Positions 42,168-50,888 of a stretch of 64,000 bases of DNA are shown piece after piece. The stretch's first letter is position 1, and each line of letters starts with the position of its first letter. The DNA comes from Clostridia bacterium (GTDB lineage Bacteria; Bacillota; Clostridia; Oscillospirales; CAG-272), in contig JAGBCV010000052.1 of NCBI GenBank assembly GCA_017937845.1, forward strand, positions 1 to 64,000, given 5' to 3'. The position numbers and the translations under genes were made by a program. The notes below the pieces were generated by a model. That model was given only the letters and a program-made list of their open reading frames with translations. It did no database searches and was not told where the DNA came from.

Positions 42168-43544
42168 ATGTTATATAAGAATCCTGCCAGCCATTTGCTG
42201 GAACAATCTCAATATAAATATTCGCTTCAAGACGTTGAAAAACCCAATCTGTATCGTGATATCTACTCTTACGATGAAATCCCGAAGATTGCGTTCAACC
42301 ATCGTCACGTTCCGCTGAACACCCCCGAAAATATCTGGATCACCGACACCACGTTCCGCGACGGTCAGCAGTCCCGCGCACCCTACACCGCGCAGCAGAT
42401 CGTAGATATCTACAAAATGCTCGCCCGTCTTGGCGGTCCGAACGGTCTTATCCGTCAGAGTGAATTTTTCGTTTATACGAAAAAGGACCGCAAGGCAGTT
42501 GAGGATTGCATGGCGCTCGGCTATCAATTTCCCGAGGTCACAACTTGGATCCGCGCAAAGAAAGAAGATTTCGCGCTCGTCAACGACCTCGGCATCAAGG
42601 AAACGGGTATCCTCGTTTCCTGCTCCGACTATCACATCTTCAAAAAGCTCGGCATGACCCGTTCGCAGGCGATGGAGCATTATCTCACCGTCGTCAAGCA
42701 GGCATTTTACGCAGGTATCCGTCCCCGTTGCCATCTGGAGGACATCACCCGCGCCGACTTCTACGGCTTCGTCGTTCCGTTCGTAAACGCGCTCACCGAG
42801 CTTTCTCAAGAAACCGGTATTCCCGTTCGTATCCGTATGTGTGATACGATGGGCTACGGCGTACCGCACGCAGGCGTTGCGATCCCGAGAAGCGTTCCCG
42901 GCATCGTATACGGCTTGCATCACTATTCCGACGTTACCTCCGAAATGCTCGAATGGCACGGACATAACGACTTTTACAGAGGCGTCGTCAACGCGACGAC
43001 AGCATGGCTCTACGGCGCGTCCGCGGTCAACTGCTCGCTGCTCGGCATCGGTGAACGTACAGGCAACGTACCGCTTGAAGCGATGGTCATCGAATACGCA
43101 TCCTTGCGCGGCGGCTTTGACGGCATGGACCCCACCGTCATCACCGAGATCGCAGAATATTTTGAAAAAGAACTCCATTATACCATTCCGCCCATGACTC
43201 CCTTCGTCGGCGCAAACTTCAACGTAACGCGCGCAGGCATCCATGCCGACGGCATGATGAAGGACGCAGAGATCTACAACATTTTCGACACCGAAAAGAT
43301 CTTGAACCGTCCCGCGGCAGTTTCCATCTCCAATACCTCCGGTCTTGCGGGTATTGCTTACTGGGTCAATAACTATTACCGTCTTTCTCCCGAGGAGATG
43401 ATCGGCAAGCAGGACGCGCTCGTTTCCGCCATGAAGGCAGAGATCGACGAGCAGTACGCCGACGGCAGAACCACCATCATGTGTGACGAGGAGCTTGTCG
43501 GTATCGTAGAAAAGCTCGCGCCCAACCGTTTTCATAAGAAATAA
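42168..43544 (+). CDS. Re-citrate synthase (homocitrate/isopropylmalate synthase family)
   Basis: This 458-residue HMGL-like enzyme condenses acetyl-CoA with oxaloacetate to citrate. DTTFRDGQQSR (60-70) is the DRE-TIM metallolyase signature; EWHGHNDFY carries metal-binding histidines. The sequence closely resembles the Re-citrate synthase of Clostridium kluyveri (from memory of the family). The neighbours aconitase and isocitrate dehydrogenase favour citrate over homocitrate or isopropylmalate formation. AAGGAG lies 6 bases before ATG at 42168. The window shows no Si-type citrate synthase. Homocitrate synthase activity remains an alternative. Confidence 0.85.
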   Translation: MLYKNPASHLLEQSQYKYSLQDVEKPNLYRDIYSYDEIPKIAFNHRHVPLNTPENIWITDTTFRDGQQSRAPYTAQQIVDIYKMLARLGGPNGLIRQSEFFVYTKKDRKAVEDCMALGYQFPEVTTWIRAKKEDFALVNDLGIKETGILVSCSDYHIFKKLGMTRSQAMEHYLTVVKQAFYAGIRPRCHLEDITRADFYGFVVPFVNALTELSQETGIPVRIRMCDTMGYGVPHAGVAIPRSVPGIVYGLHHYSDVTSEMLEWHGHNDFYRGVVNATTAWLYGASAVNCSLLGIGERTGNVPLEAMVIEYASLRGGFDGMDPTVITEIAEYFEKELHYTIPPMTPFVGANFNVTRAGIHADGMMKDAEIYNIFDTEKILNRPAAVSISNTSGLAGIAYWVNNYYRLSPEEMIGKQDALVSAMKAEIDEQYADGRTTIMCDEELVGIVEKLAPNRFHKK

Positions 43545-43562
43545 GAAACGGAGAACACATTC

Positions 43563-44225
43563 ATGATCAGCAAAGGAACCGCTTCTTTGGAAGCCAAAGT
43601 ATACAGCGAATTACAGGACGCTATCCTGATGGGCAGGTTCAAAAAAGGCGAAGCTCTCACCGAGCTTGCTCTTTCGGAAAAGCTCGGTGTCAGCCGCACC
43701 CCCGTACGCGGTGCGCTCAGCCGACTTTCCGAAGAAGGACTTGTGGAGCTGATACCCAATCGCGGTGCAGTCGTCATCGGCATCACGCGAGAGGATCTTG
43801 TTGACATCTATCGCATCCGTATGCGTCTGGAGGGGCTTGCTTCCGCGATGGCGGCAGAAAAGATCACCAACCAGGAAAAGAAAGAATTGATTGAAACGGC
43901 GGAGCTTTCCGAGTTTTATATCATGAAGCACGACGGCGAGCATATCAAGGAGCTGGACACCCAGTTTCATCAGACCATCTATAAGGCTTGCGGCAGCAGA
44001 ATGCTCGAAAAGGTACTCACAGACCTCCACCGCAACATCAAGGCATACCGAAAGGTATCCTTGACCTCCCCCGGCAGAGCGGAAAAATCCGCAGAGGAGC
44101 ATCGTGAAATTCTGAATGCCATCATTCGCGGAGATAGCGGTGAGGCTGACCGACTCACCTCTCTCCACGTTGAGCACGCGCTCACCAATATGCTCACAGC
44201 CATTGAAAATACATCCATCGACTAA
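43563..44225 (+). CDS. GntR-family transcriptional regulator, FCD (FadR) subfamily
   Basis: This 220-residue repressor-type protein has a winged helix (~10-75, with LSEKLGVSRTPVRGALSRLSE) and an FCD ligand domain with metal-ligand candidates Asp and His (LDTQFHQTIY, EEHREILNAI, SLHVEHA). FCD regulators often sense carboxylates. It is inside the Re-citrate synthase operon, 18 bases after the first gene, and likely binds the two palindromes at 42115-42143, with citrate or another acid as effector (inference). Confidence 0.92.
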   Translation: MISKGTASLEAKVYSELQDAILMGRFKKGEALTELALSEKLGVSRTPVRGALSRLSEEGLVELIPNRGAVVIGITREDLVDIYRIRMRLEGLASAMAAEKITNQEKKELIETAELSEFYIMKHDGEHIKELDTQFHQTIYKACGSRMLEKVLTDLHRNIKAYRKVSLTSPGRAEKSAEEHREILNAIIRGDSGEADRLTSLHVEHALTNMLTAIENTSID

Positions 44226-44238
44226 ATAGGAGATTATC

Positions 44239-46170
44239 ATGGGATACACCATTGCACAGAAAATCATCAAAAACCATCTTGTTTCGGGCGAAATGATCCC
44301 CGGACAGGAAATCGGACTTCGCATCGATCAGACTCTTACACAGGATGCCACGGGCACGATGGCATATCTGCAATTTGAAGCAATGGGCACGGAACGTGTC
44401 AAGACCGAGCTTTCCGTTGCTTATATCGACCACAACACCTTGCAGGCAGGCTTTGAAAATGCCGACGACCACCGTTATATCCAGACCGTAACCAAAAAGC
44501 ATGGCATTCGTTTCTCCCGTCCGGGCAACGGTATCTGCCATCAGGTCCACCTCGAACGCTTCGCCATTCCCGGCAAGACCCTCATCGGCTCCGATAGCCA
44601 TACCCCCACCGCGGGCGGTATCGGTATGCTCGGTATGGGCGCGGGCGGTCTTGACGTTGCCGTTGCCATGGGCGGCGGTACGTATTACATCACCATGCCT
44701 CGCATCATTCATATAAACCTCACAGGTAAGCTTTCCGATTACGTCGGCGCAAAGGACGTCATCCTTGAAGTCCTCCGTATTCTCGGTGTCAAGGGCGGTG
44801 TCGGCGCGATCGTGGAATACGGTGGCGAGGGTGTCAAGACCCTTTCCGTTCCGCAGAGAGCGACCATCACCAATATGGGCGCAGAGCTTGGCGCTACTAC
44901 TTCTATCTTCCCCGCTGACGAGATCACGAAAGCATTCCTTGCGGCAGAAGAAAGAGAAGCCGACTTCGCACCTCTTGCTCCCGACGCAGATGCCGTTTAC
45001 GATGCGGAATATACCGTTGACCTTTCCGCTTTGAAGCCTCTCGCGGCTTGCCCTCACAGCCCCGATAACGTAAAGCCCGTATCGGAATTGCAGGGTATGC
45101 CCATCAACCAAGTTTGCATCGGCTCTTGCACGAACTCCTCCATGCTCGATATGCTGACCGTTGCGGCAATGCTCAAGGGCAAGACCGTTCATCCCGACGT
45201 CAGCCTTTCCATCTCCCCCGGCTCGAAGCAGGTATACACCATGCTTGCAGAATGCGGCGCGCTCGCTGACCTCATCTCCGCAGGCGCGAGAATCCTCGAA
45301 TGTGCGTGCGGTCCTTGCATCGGCATGGGCTTCTCCCCCAAATCCGCAGGCGTGAGCCTCCGTACCTTCAACCGCAACTTTCTTGCGCGCAGCGGTACTG
45401 CGGATGCCCAGGTTTATCTCGTATCTCCCGAAACCGCGGCGGCTTCTGCCATCGCAGGCGTTTTCACAGACCCGACGACCCTCGGTAAAGCGCCCGAGAT
45501 CGCCGTTCCCACACACTTCCATATCAACGATAACCTCATCGAAATGCCCGCTTCTGCCGAAGAAGCAGGCGATATCACCGTCGAACGCGGTCCGAACATT
45601 AAGCCCATTCCCGTCGGCAAAGCGCCCGCAGACGACCTCACCTGTGAACTCATTCTCAAGGTCGGCGATAACATCACGACCGACCATATCATGCCCGCAG
45701 GCACGAAGATCCTCCCCTATCGCTCCAACGTTCCGAAGCTTTCCGAATTTTGCTTCACCGTTTGCGATAAGGACTTCCCCGAGCGCGCAAAAGCCAAGGA
45801 CGGCGGCATCATCGTCGGCGGCTCGAACTACGGACAAGGCTCCTCCCGTGAACACGCGGCGCTCGTTCCGCTCTACCTCGGTATCAAAGCCGTCGTTGCC
45901 AAGAGCTTTGCAAGAATCCACGTTGCCAACCTCATCAACTTCGGTATCGTACCGATGACCTTTACCAATCCCGAGGATTATGACAAGATCGCAGAGGGCG
46001 ACGCACTCGAGATCATCGGCTTTGCAGATTCCGTCAAGAACGCAGAAAGCCTCATTCTCCGCGATAAGACAAACGGCGTCGAGGTTCCGCTCACTCTCAC
46101 CCTTACTGCCCGCCAGCGTGCGATCCTCTCTGCCGGCGGACTTCTCAACTACACCCGTGCAAACGGCTGA
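44239..46170 (+). CDS. Aconitate hydratase
   Basis: This 643-residue single-chain aconitase converts citrate to isocitrate with a [4Fe-4S] cluster. Cluster ligands are Cys297 (IGSCTNSS), Cys357 and Cys360 (CACGPCIGMG). SDSHTPTAGGIGMLGMGAGG and the C-terminal swivel domain with GGSNYGQGSSREHAAL are present. The compact length fits the prokaryotic 'putative aconitase' group rather than AcnA or AcnB. AGGAG-type site 7 bases upstream. It is third in the operon, 13 bases after the GntR gene. Confidence 0.93.
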   Translation: MGYTIAQKIIKNHLVSGEMIPGQEIGLRIDQTLTQDATGTMAYLQFEAMGTERVKTELSVAYIDHNTLQAGFENADDHRYIQTVTKKHGIRFSRPGNGICHQVHLERFAIPGKTLIGSDSHTPTAGGIGMLGMGAGGLDVAVAMGGGTYYITMPRIIHINLTGKLSDYVGAKDVILEVLRILGVKGGVGAIVEYGGEGVKTLSVPQRATITNMGAELGATTSIFPADEITKAFLAAEEREADFAPLAPDADAVYDAEYTVDLSALKPLAACPHSPDNVKPVSELQGMPINQVCIGSCTNSSMLDMLTVAAMLKGKTVHPDVSLSISPGSKQVYTMLAECGALADLISAGARILECACGPCIGMGFSPKSAGVSLRTFNRNFLARSGTADAQVYLVSPETAAASAIAGVFTDPTTLGKAPEIAVPTHFHINDNLIEMPASAEEAGDITVERGPNIKPIPVGKAPADDLTCELILKVGDNITTDHIMPAGTKILPYRSNVPKLSEFCFTVCDKDFPERAKAKDGGIIVGGSNYGQGSSREHAALVPLYLGIKAVVAKSFARIHVANLINFGIVPMTFTNPEDYDKIAEGDALEIIGFADSVKNAESLILRDKTNGVEVPLTLTLTARQRAILSAGGLLNYTRANG

Positions 46171-46191
46171 TATCAGAAAGGACTCCCTATC

Positions 46192-47451
46192 ATGGAAAAC
46201 AACGAAACCAAAAGCTTCAAAGAAACCATTCTCGGTGCGCTCGATAGCTTCGAGGGCGCTGTGAACAAAGGTGTAGATAAACTCAAAGAAGAAACCATTC
46301 TCGAGGATGCGGCTCGCAAATTCAAGGAAATCCTCCGCAAACAGCTCGTTCGTGTCGAGGACATGAAGGCGCAGGGCGATTTCGTGGATTACGGCGCACT
46401 CGAAACCATTCGTATCGGCGTTTGCGGCGGCGACGGCATCGGTCCCATCATCTCCGCAGAAGCACGCAGAGTACTGGAATTTATGCTTGCTGACCTTGTG
46501 GAAAGCGGAAAGGTAGAATTTGTCGATATCAACGGTCTTACCATCGAAAACCGTATCGAGCATATGAAAGCCATTCCCGACGACGTTATGGAAGAACTCA
46601 AATCCTGCCATATCATCTTGAAGGGTCCGACGACCACACCCCAAAAGGGTAGCGGTATGCCCAATATCGAATCTGCGAACGTGGCAATGCGTAAAGCACT
46701 CGACCTCTTTGCAAACATTCGTCCCGTCAAAGTTCCCGAAGAGGGCATCAACTGGACCATCTTCCGCGAAAATACCGAAGGCGGTTATGCCGTTGGCTCC
46801 AGCGGCTTCAACGTAACGGAAGACCTCGCCGTTGACTTCACCATCACCACAAAGCAGGGCTCTGACCGTATCGCTCGTCTTGCATACGATTACGCAAAGA
46901 AAAACGGCTTCACCCGTGTATCTCTCGTAACCAAGGCAAACGTCATCAAGACCACAGACGGCAACTTCCTTGAGGATTGCCACAAGGTCGCTGACCTCTA
47001 CCCCGAGATCACGACCGACGAATGGTATGCAGATATCATGACCGCGAAGCTCGTTGACCAGAAGCGCCGTCGCGATTTCCAGGTACTTCTTCTCCCCAAC
47101 CTCTACGGCGATATCATCTCCGACGAAGCCGCAGAATTTCAGGGCGGTGTCGGCACGGCAGGCTGTGCCAATATCGGTAAGAAATACGCGATGTTTGAAG
47201 CCATTCACGGCTCCGCGCCCCGTATGATCAAGGAAGGCAGAGGCAAGTACGCTGACCCCTGCTCCATGCTCCGCGCTTGCGTCATGCTTCTCTCTCATAT
47301 CGGTCTTCAGGACCGCGCAGACAAGCTCGAACGCGCACTTGACATCTGCTCCTTTGAAGAAAAGAAGCTCGTCATCACAGGACGCGACACAGGCGCTACC
47401 TGCGAAGATTTCGGCAACTACGTGATGGAAACGCTCAAATCTCTTATATAA
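46192..47451 (+). CDS. Isocitrate dehydrogenase, NAD(P)-type (isocitrate/isopropylmalate dehydrogenase family)
   Basis: This 419-residue beta-decarboxylating dehydrogenase should turn isocitrate into 2-oxoglutarate. Family motifs are GGDGIGPIISAEA, KGPTTTPQKGSGMPNIESAN, RENTEGGYAVG and NLYGDIISDEAAEFQGGVG. A helical extension of ~70 residues, unusual for the family, precedes the Rossmann-like start. The context with Re-citrate synthase and aconitase favours isocitrate over isopropylmalate. Cofactor specificity cannot be read safely. It is last in the operon; the palindromic repeat downstream carries the terminator. Confidence 0.88.
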   Translation: MENNETKSFKETILGALDSFEGAVNKGVDKLKEETILEDAARKFKEILRKQLVRVEDMKAQGDFVDYGALETIRIGVCGGDGIGPIISAEARRVLEFMLADLVESGKVEFVDINGLTIENRIEHMKAIPDDVMEELKSCHIILKGPTTTPQKGSGMPNIESANVAMRKALDLFANIRPVKVPEEGINWTIFRENTEGGYAVGSSGFNVTEDLAVDFTITTKQGSDRIARLAYDYAKKNGFTRVSLVTKANVIKTTDGNFLEDCHKVADLYPEITTDEWYADIMTAKLVDQKRRRDFQVLLLPNLYGDIISDEAAEFQGGVGTAGCANIGKKYAMFEAIHGSAPRMIKEGRGKYADPCSMLRACVMLLSHIGLQDRADKLERALDICSFEEKKLVITGRDTGATCEDFGNYVMETLKSLI

Positions 47452-47462
47452 AAGCATTACAC

Positions 47463-47606
47463 AAAAAAGCCTCCCCTGTGCAAGGGGAGGTGGCATTTGC
47501 AACGCAAATGACGGAGGGGTTGGCGGTAAAACTTATGAATTTGTAAGCCAATCCCTCCGTTTCGCTAACGCTCAACAGCTCCCTTTACACAAGGGAGCCT
47601 TTTTTA
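47463..47606. repeat. Intergenic palindromic repeat, copy 2, with terminator
   Basis: The first arm is AGCCTCCCC...GGGGAGGTGGC with inner ATTTGCAACGCAAAT. GACGGAGGGGTTGGC pairs at a distance with GCCAATCCCTCCGT. The last hairpin GCTCCCTTTACACAAGGGAGC is followed by CTTTTTT and can end the citrate operon. It shares GGAGGTGGC...GACGGAG...CAGCTC with the element at 20.8 kb. Confidence 0.8.
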
Positions 47607-47612
47607 TTCCAA

Positions 47613-47876
47613 TCAATACTCATACTTGCAATACGGGCATTTCGGATAATCGAAATCATGCTCCCTACCGCAGTTCGGACAGGTTCTCTGCGGAAGCTCC
47701 TCCGCCGCCATTTCCTCTAGCCGTTCACTCGCATTGAAAAATTCCATTTTCCCGCATTTGGGGCAAATATAGATCTCCACATCGAGCCATCCCCGTAAAA
47801 AGCGTCCTAAATTAATCGTCTCATGTCCGATATAACGCATATCTGTATGACAACGCAAGCAACTGTATTTTTTCAT
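47613..47876 (-). CDS. Small zinc-ribbon protein, 87 aa
   Basis: It has three CxxC pairs that could form zinc ribbons: CLRC (6-9), CPKCG and CPNCG...CPYC near the C-terminus. The middle reads INLGRFLRGWLDVEIYICPKC, typical of a widespread Clostridia 'nucleic acid-binding' hypothetical family. GGAGGTG lies 5-6 bases before ATG. No partner or pathway is indicated; it is flanked by the repeat and by the divergent nusB operon. Confidence 0.82.
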   Translation of the reverse strand: MKKYSCLRCHTDMRYIGHETINLGRFLRGWLDVEIYICPKCGKMEFFNASERLEEMAAEELPQRTCPNCGREHDFDYPKCPYCKYEY

Positions 47877-48003
47877 TCTTTCACCTCCAAAATGTCAACT
47901 TCACTTGTCGGATTTAGCATATCATATCCCCATCGGAAAATCAAGTATTTTTCACCATTTTCATAAAAAATCCGCCGACCTCAGAAGAAAAAAACACATC
48001 GTA

Positions 48004-48032
48004 TTGACTTTTTCCGCTTGTCGCGTTATAAT
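48004..48032 (+). promoter_or_regulatory. Promoter of the nusB operon
   Basis: TTGACT (48004-48009), 17 bp, TATAAT (48027-48032). Confidence 0.82.
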
Positions 48033-48065
48033 AAAGGAAAATATCAAGTTAGATGAAAGGTATGA

Positions 48066-48488
48066 ATGATTATGGCATCTATTACACGTCGCGCCGCAAG
48101 AGAATGTGCGGTCAAGGCGCTTTACAGCTTTGAATTTAATAAAGAAGCAGATCCCGTTTTGCTTTTTGCAATGGTCTGCAACGAAGCGGAGATTCCCACC
48201 AATGATTTTGCCGCATCGCTTTTCACAGGCGTTGTGGAAAACAGAGAAGCGATCGATACGAAGATCGCAGAAAACGCAAAGGGTTGGAAAATCGAACGCA
48301 TTGCGAAAATGTCCCTTTCCATCATGCGTCTTTGCGTATACGAGCTTATGTTCACAGACGTTCCGAAGCCCATCGCCATCAACGAAGCCATCGAGCTTGC
48401 AAAAGCATACGATACCGACGATGCACCGGCATTTATCAACGGTATCCTCAACGCCGTTGGCAAGACCTTGGGTGAAAAGAAAGAATGA
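48066..48488 (+). CDS. nusB: Transcription antitermination protein NusB
   Basis: NusB binds boxA RNA with S10 in rRNA antitermination. It has ~140 residues and is all helical: TRRAARECAVKALYSFEFN at the N-terminus, then KIERIAKMSLSIMRLCVYEL and KPIAINEAIELAKAY, which are diagnostic. An alternative ATG lies 6 bases downstream (48072); AAAGG is 5 and 11 bases from the two. It is the first gene of a run that continues through xseA/xseB and ispA. Confidence 0.93.
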   Translation: MIMASITRRAARECAVKALYSFEFNKEADPVLLFAMVCNEAEIPTNDFAASLFTGVVENREAIDTKIAENAKGWKIERIAKMSLSIMRLCVYELMFTDVPKPIAINEAIELAKAYDTDDAPAFINGILNAVGKTLGEKKE

Positions 48489-49423
48489 GAGTACTCGGAA
48501 TCGACACCAGTAATTATACGACCTCCGCGGCGATCGCGGACGAAAGCGGCTTCCGTCAGAATCGGAAAATCCTTTCGGTAGGCAAAGGAGAGTGCGGGCT
48601 TCGACAAAGCAACGCACTTTTTTTGCATACGGTAAACCTCCCCGAGATCATGCGCGGGATTTCCCCCATGGGAGAGATCGACGCCGTGGCATACAGCGCC
48701 TATCCGCGTGACGTGGAAGGCTCTTATATGCCCTGCTTCCTTGCGGGGCAAGCGGCGGCAGAAACCGCGGCGGCGGTCCTCGGCGTTCCGCTTTACCGTT
48801 TTTCCCATCAGGCGGGACATCTGATGGCGGCGGTCAAGACCTGCGGAAACGATGAGATTCAAAAGAGAGAATTTTTGGCGTTTCACGCCTCGGGCGGCAC
48901 GACGGAAATGCTCCACGCGATTCCAAACGACGAGATCGGCTTTTCCGCGGATATCATCGGCAAAACGCTCGATATCTCCGTCGGTCAGCTCGTCGACCGC
49001 GTGGGTGTCATGCTCGGACTCACCTTCCCCTGCGGCGGTGAGCTTGAAAAAATGGCGATGCGCTCCACAATGAAAAAACCGCCGATGAAGCTTTCCGTGA
49101 GAGACGGCAACTGCAATCTTTCGGGCGCGGAAAATACCGCGCAGAAGATGCTCAAAAATGGAGAAAAGCCCGAGGATATCGCGCGTTTTGCGATCCTTTT
49201 CGCGGCGAAAAACATTCTTGCCATGTCCGTTTCGGCAAGAGAAGCCTATCCCGACCTTCCCATCGTCTACGCGGGCGGGGTCATGCGAAACGCCATCATC
49301 AAGGATATTTTGGCGAAAAGCCTCCCGAACGTATGGTTTGCCGATACGGAGCTTTCGAGCGATAACGCCGTCGGCACGGCATATTTGGGGCTGGAACGTC
49401 ATAAAAGGGAAGTAGGCGCGTGA
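48485..49423 (+). CDS. TsaD-like (Gcp/Kae1) paralogue
   Basis: This 312-residue member of the ASKHA-fold Kae1/TsaD family has LGIDTSNYTTSAAI at the start, the HxxxH pair in FSHQAGH (His108, His112) and HASGGTTEM. It is shorter and more divergent than canonical TsaD (~335-340 aa), which makes the t6A tRNA modification. Clostridia often have such a second copy between nusB and xseA, and its role is not established. It overlaps nusB by 4 bases (ATGA). Confidence 0.85.
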   Translation: MRVLGIDTSNYTTSAAIADESGFRQNRKILSVGKGECGLRQSNALFLHTVNLPEIMRGISPMGEIDAVAYSAYPRDVEGSYMPCFLAGQAAAETAAAVLGVPLYRFSHQAGHLMAAVKTCGNDEIQKREFLAFHASGGTTEMLHAIPNDEIGFSADIIGKTLDISVGQLVDRVGVMLGLTFPCGGELEKMAMRSTMKKPPMKLSVRDGNCNLSGAENTAQKMLKNGEKPEDIARFAILFAAKNILAMSVSAREAYPDLPIVYAGGVMRNAIIKDILAKSLPNVWFADTELSSDNAVGTAYLGLERHKREVGA

Positions 49424-50640
49424 TGCAAAAACGAATCATTTCCGTTTCGGAGCTCAACGAATATATCAAGCTCGTTTTGGAGCATGACGAGCTTCTCATG
49501 AATATTTGCGTCAAGGGTGAGATATCCAATTTCACCAATCATTATAAGACGGGGCATATGTATTTTTCGCTGAAGGATGCGGGCGGCGCCGTGAAAGCGG
49601 TCATGTTCCGCGGAAACGCGATCAGACTCAAATTCATGCCCGAAAACGGCATGAAGGTCCTCGTTTCGGGGCGTGTCGGCGTATTTCCGCGTGACGGACA
49701 ATATCAGATTTACGTAGACAGCATGGAGCCCGACGGCATCGGCGCGCTCGCCCTTGCCTTTGAACAGCTGAAACAAAAGCTTGAAAAAGAGGGACTGTTT
49801 GCCGATTGGCGCAAGAAACCGCTCCCCCAAATGCCCATGCGGATCGGCGTGATCACCTCTCCCACGGGGGCGGCGATCCGTGATATTCTCAATATTTTAG
49901 GGAGAAGATTTCCGCTTGCCGAGGTCGACCTCTACCCTGCTCTCGTGCAGGGCGAAAACGCGGCGGCGGACCTTGTGCGCGGTCTTGCCCATTTCAACCG
50001 CGCAAAAAACGTGGACGTTATCATTTTAGGACGCGGCGGCGGTTCGATAGAAGACCTTTGGGCGTTCAATGAAGAACCCCTCGTTCGTGCCGTGGCGGCA
50101 TCGGAGATACCCGTCATTTCCGCCGTCGGACATGAAACGGACTTCACGCTTTGCGATTTCGCGGCAGATAAACGCGCCCCCACCCCCTCCGCGGCGGCGG
50201 AAATCGCCGTTCCCAATGCGGAGGATATCCTTTACACCGTACAAACGGCAGATATGCGCCTGCGCCGCGCTATGAATCAAAAAATTTCCGTTGCACGGGA
50301 ACGTCTGGATAGACTCGCCTCCTCTCGCGTACTGAAAAATCCGCAGAACGTCATTGACGATAAGCGCATGATGCTTCTCCGCGAGGAGCAAATGCTTCAC
50401 GAAAAAATGCAAGCCGTTTTACAGAGAAAGGGCGCATCTCTCGGAGAAAAAGCCGCAAAGCTCGACGCCTTAAATCCCCTTGCGGTGCTGGCAAGAGGTT
50501 ACGCCGCTGTTTTTGACGAGGAAAACAAGGTCATCAAAAACACGGACGGCGTGAAAATCGGCGATGATATCACGCTCGCCATGGCAGACGGCAAGATTTC
50601 GGCAACGGTAAAAACGATGATCAAAAAAGAGGAAATATAA
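49423..50640 (+). CDS. xseA: Exodeoxyribonuclease VII large subunit
   Basis: XseA with XseB degrades single-stranded DNA from both ends. It has 405 residues with an N-terminal OB fold (VKGEISNFTNHYKTGHMYFSL), then MRIGVITSPTGAAIRDIL, GRGGGSIEDLWAFNEE and SAVGHETDFTLCDFAADKRAPTPSAAAE, and a C-terminal coiled coil. The ATG overlaps the previous stop (TGATG); a GTG one codon earlier is possible. xseB follows by 2 bases. Confidence 0.96.
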   Translation: MQKRIISVSELNEYIKLVLEHDELLMNICVKGEISNFTNHYKTGHMYFSLKDAGGAVKAVMFRGNAIRLKFMPENGMKVLVSGRVGVFPRDGQYQIYVDSMEPDGIGALALAFEQLKQKLEKEGLFADWRKKPLPQMPMRIGVITSPTGAAIRDILNILGRRFPLAEVDLYPALVQGENAAADLVRGLAHFNRAKNVDVIILGRGGGSIEDLWAFNEEPLVRAVAASEIPVISAVGHETDFTLCDFAADKRAPTPSAAAEIAVPNAEDILYTVQTADMRLRRAMNQKISVARERLDRLASSRVLKNPQNVIDDKRMMLLREEQMLHEKMQAVLQRKGASLGEKAAKLDALNPLAVLARGYAAVFDEENKVIKNTDGVKIGDDITLAMADGKISATVKTMIKKEEI

Positions 50641-50642
50641 CG

Positions 50643-50864
50643 ATGGCAGGAAAGAAAAAAATGACCTTTGAAGAAGCGCTCACACGTCTTGACGAGATCG
50701 TGCGCTCCATGGAAGCGGGCGGCGCGATGCTGGACGAATCGCTTGCGCTTTTTGAAGAAGGAATCAAACTCGTGAAATTTTGTCAAAGCGCGCTCGAGGG
50801 CGCGGAGCAAAAGGTAAAGCTTTTACAGAAACACGATGAAGCTGAGGAATCGGCAGAAGAATAA
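50643..50864 (+). CDS. xseB: Exodeoxyribonuclease VII small subunit
   Basis: This 73-residue two-helix protein has MTFEEALTRLDEIVRSMEAG and LDESLALFEEGIKLVKFC, the full XseB signature, with an acidic end. It starts 2 bases after xseA, so translation is probably coupled. Confidence 0.95.
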   Translation: MAGKKKMTFEEALTRLDEIVRSMEAGGAMLDESLALFEEGIKLVKFCQSALEGAEQKVKLLQKHDEAEESAEE

Positions 50865-50888
50865 GATATCGAAAGGAACGATTTGACT

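Noticed and set aside
44194-47502. Long open frame opposite aconitase and isocitrate dehydrogenase (~1100 codons)
   Set aside because: It spans two well-identified genes and their spacer, with no domain of its own.
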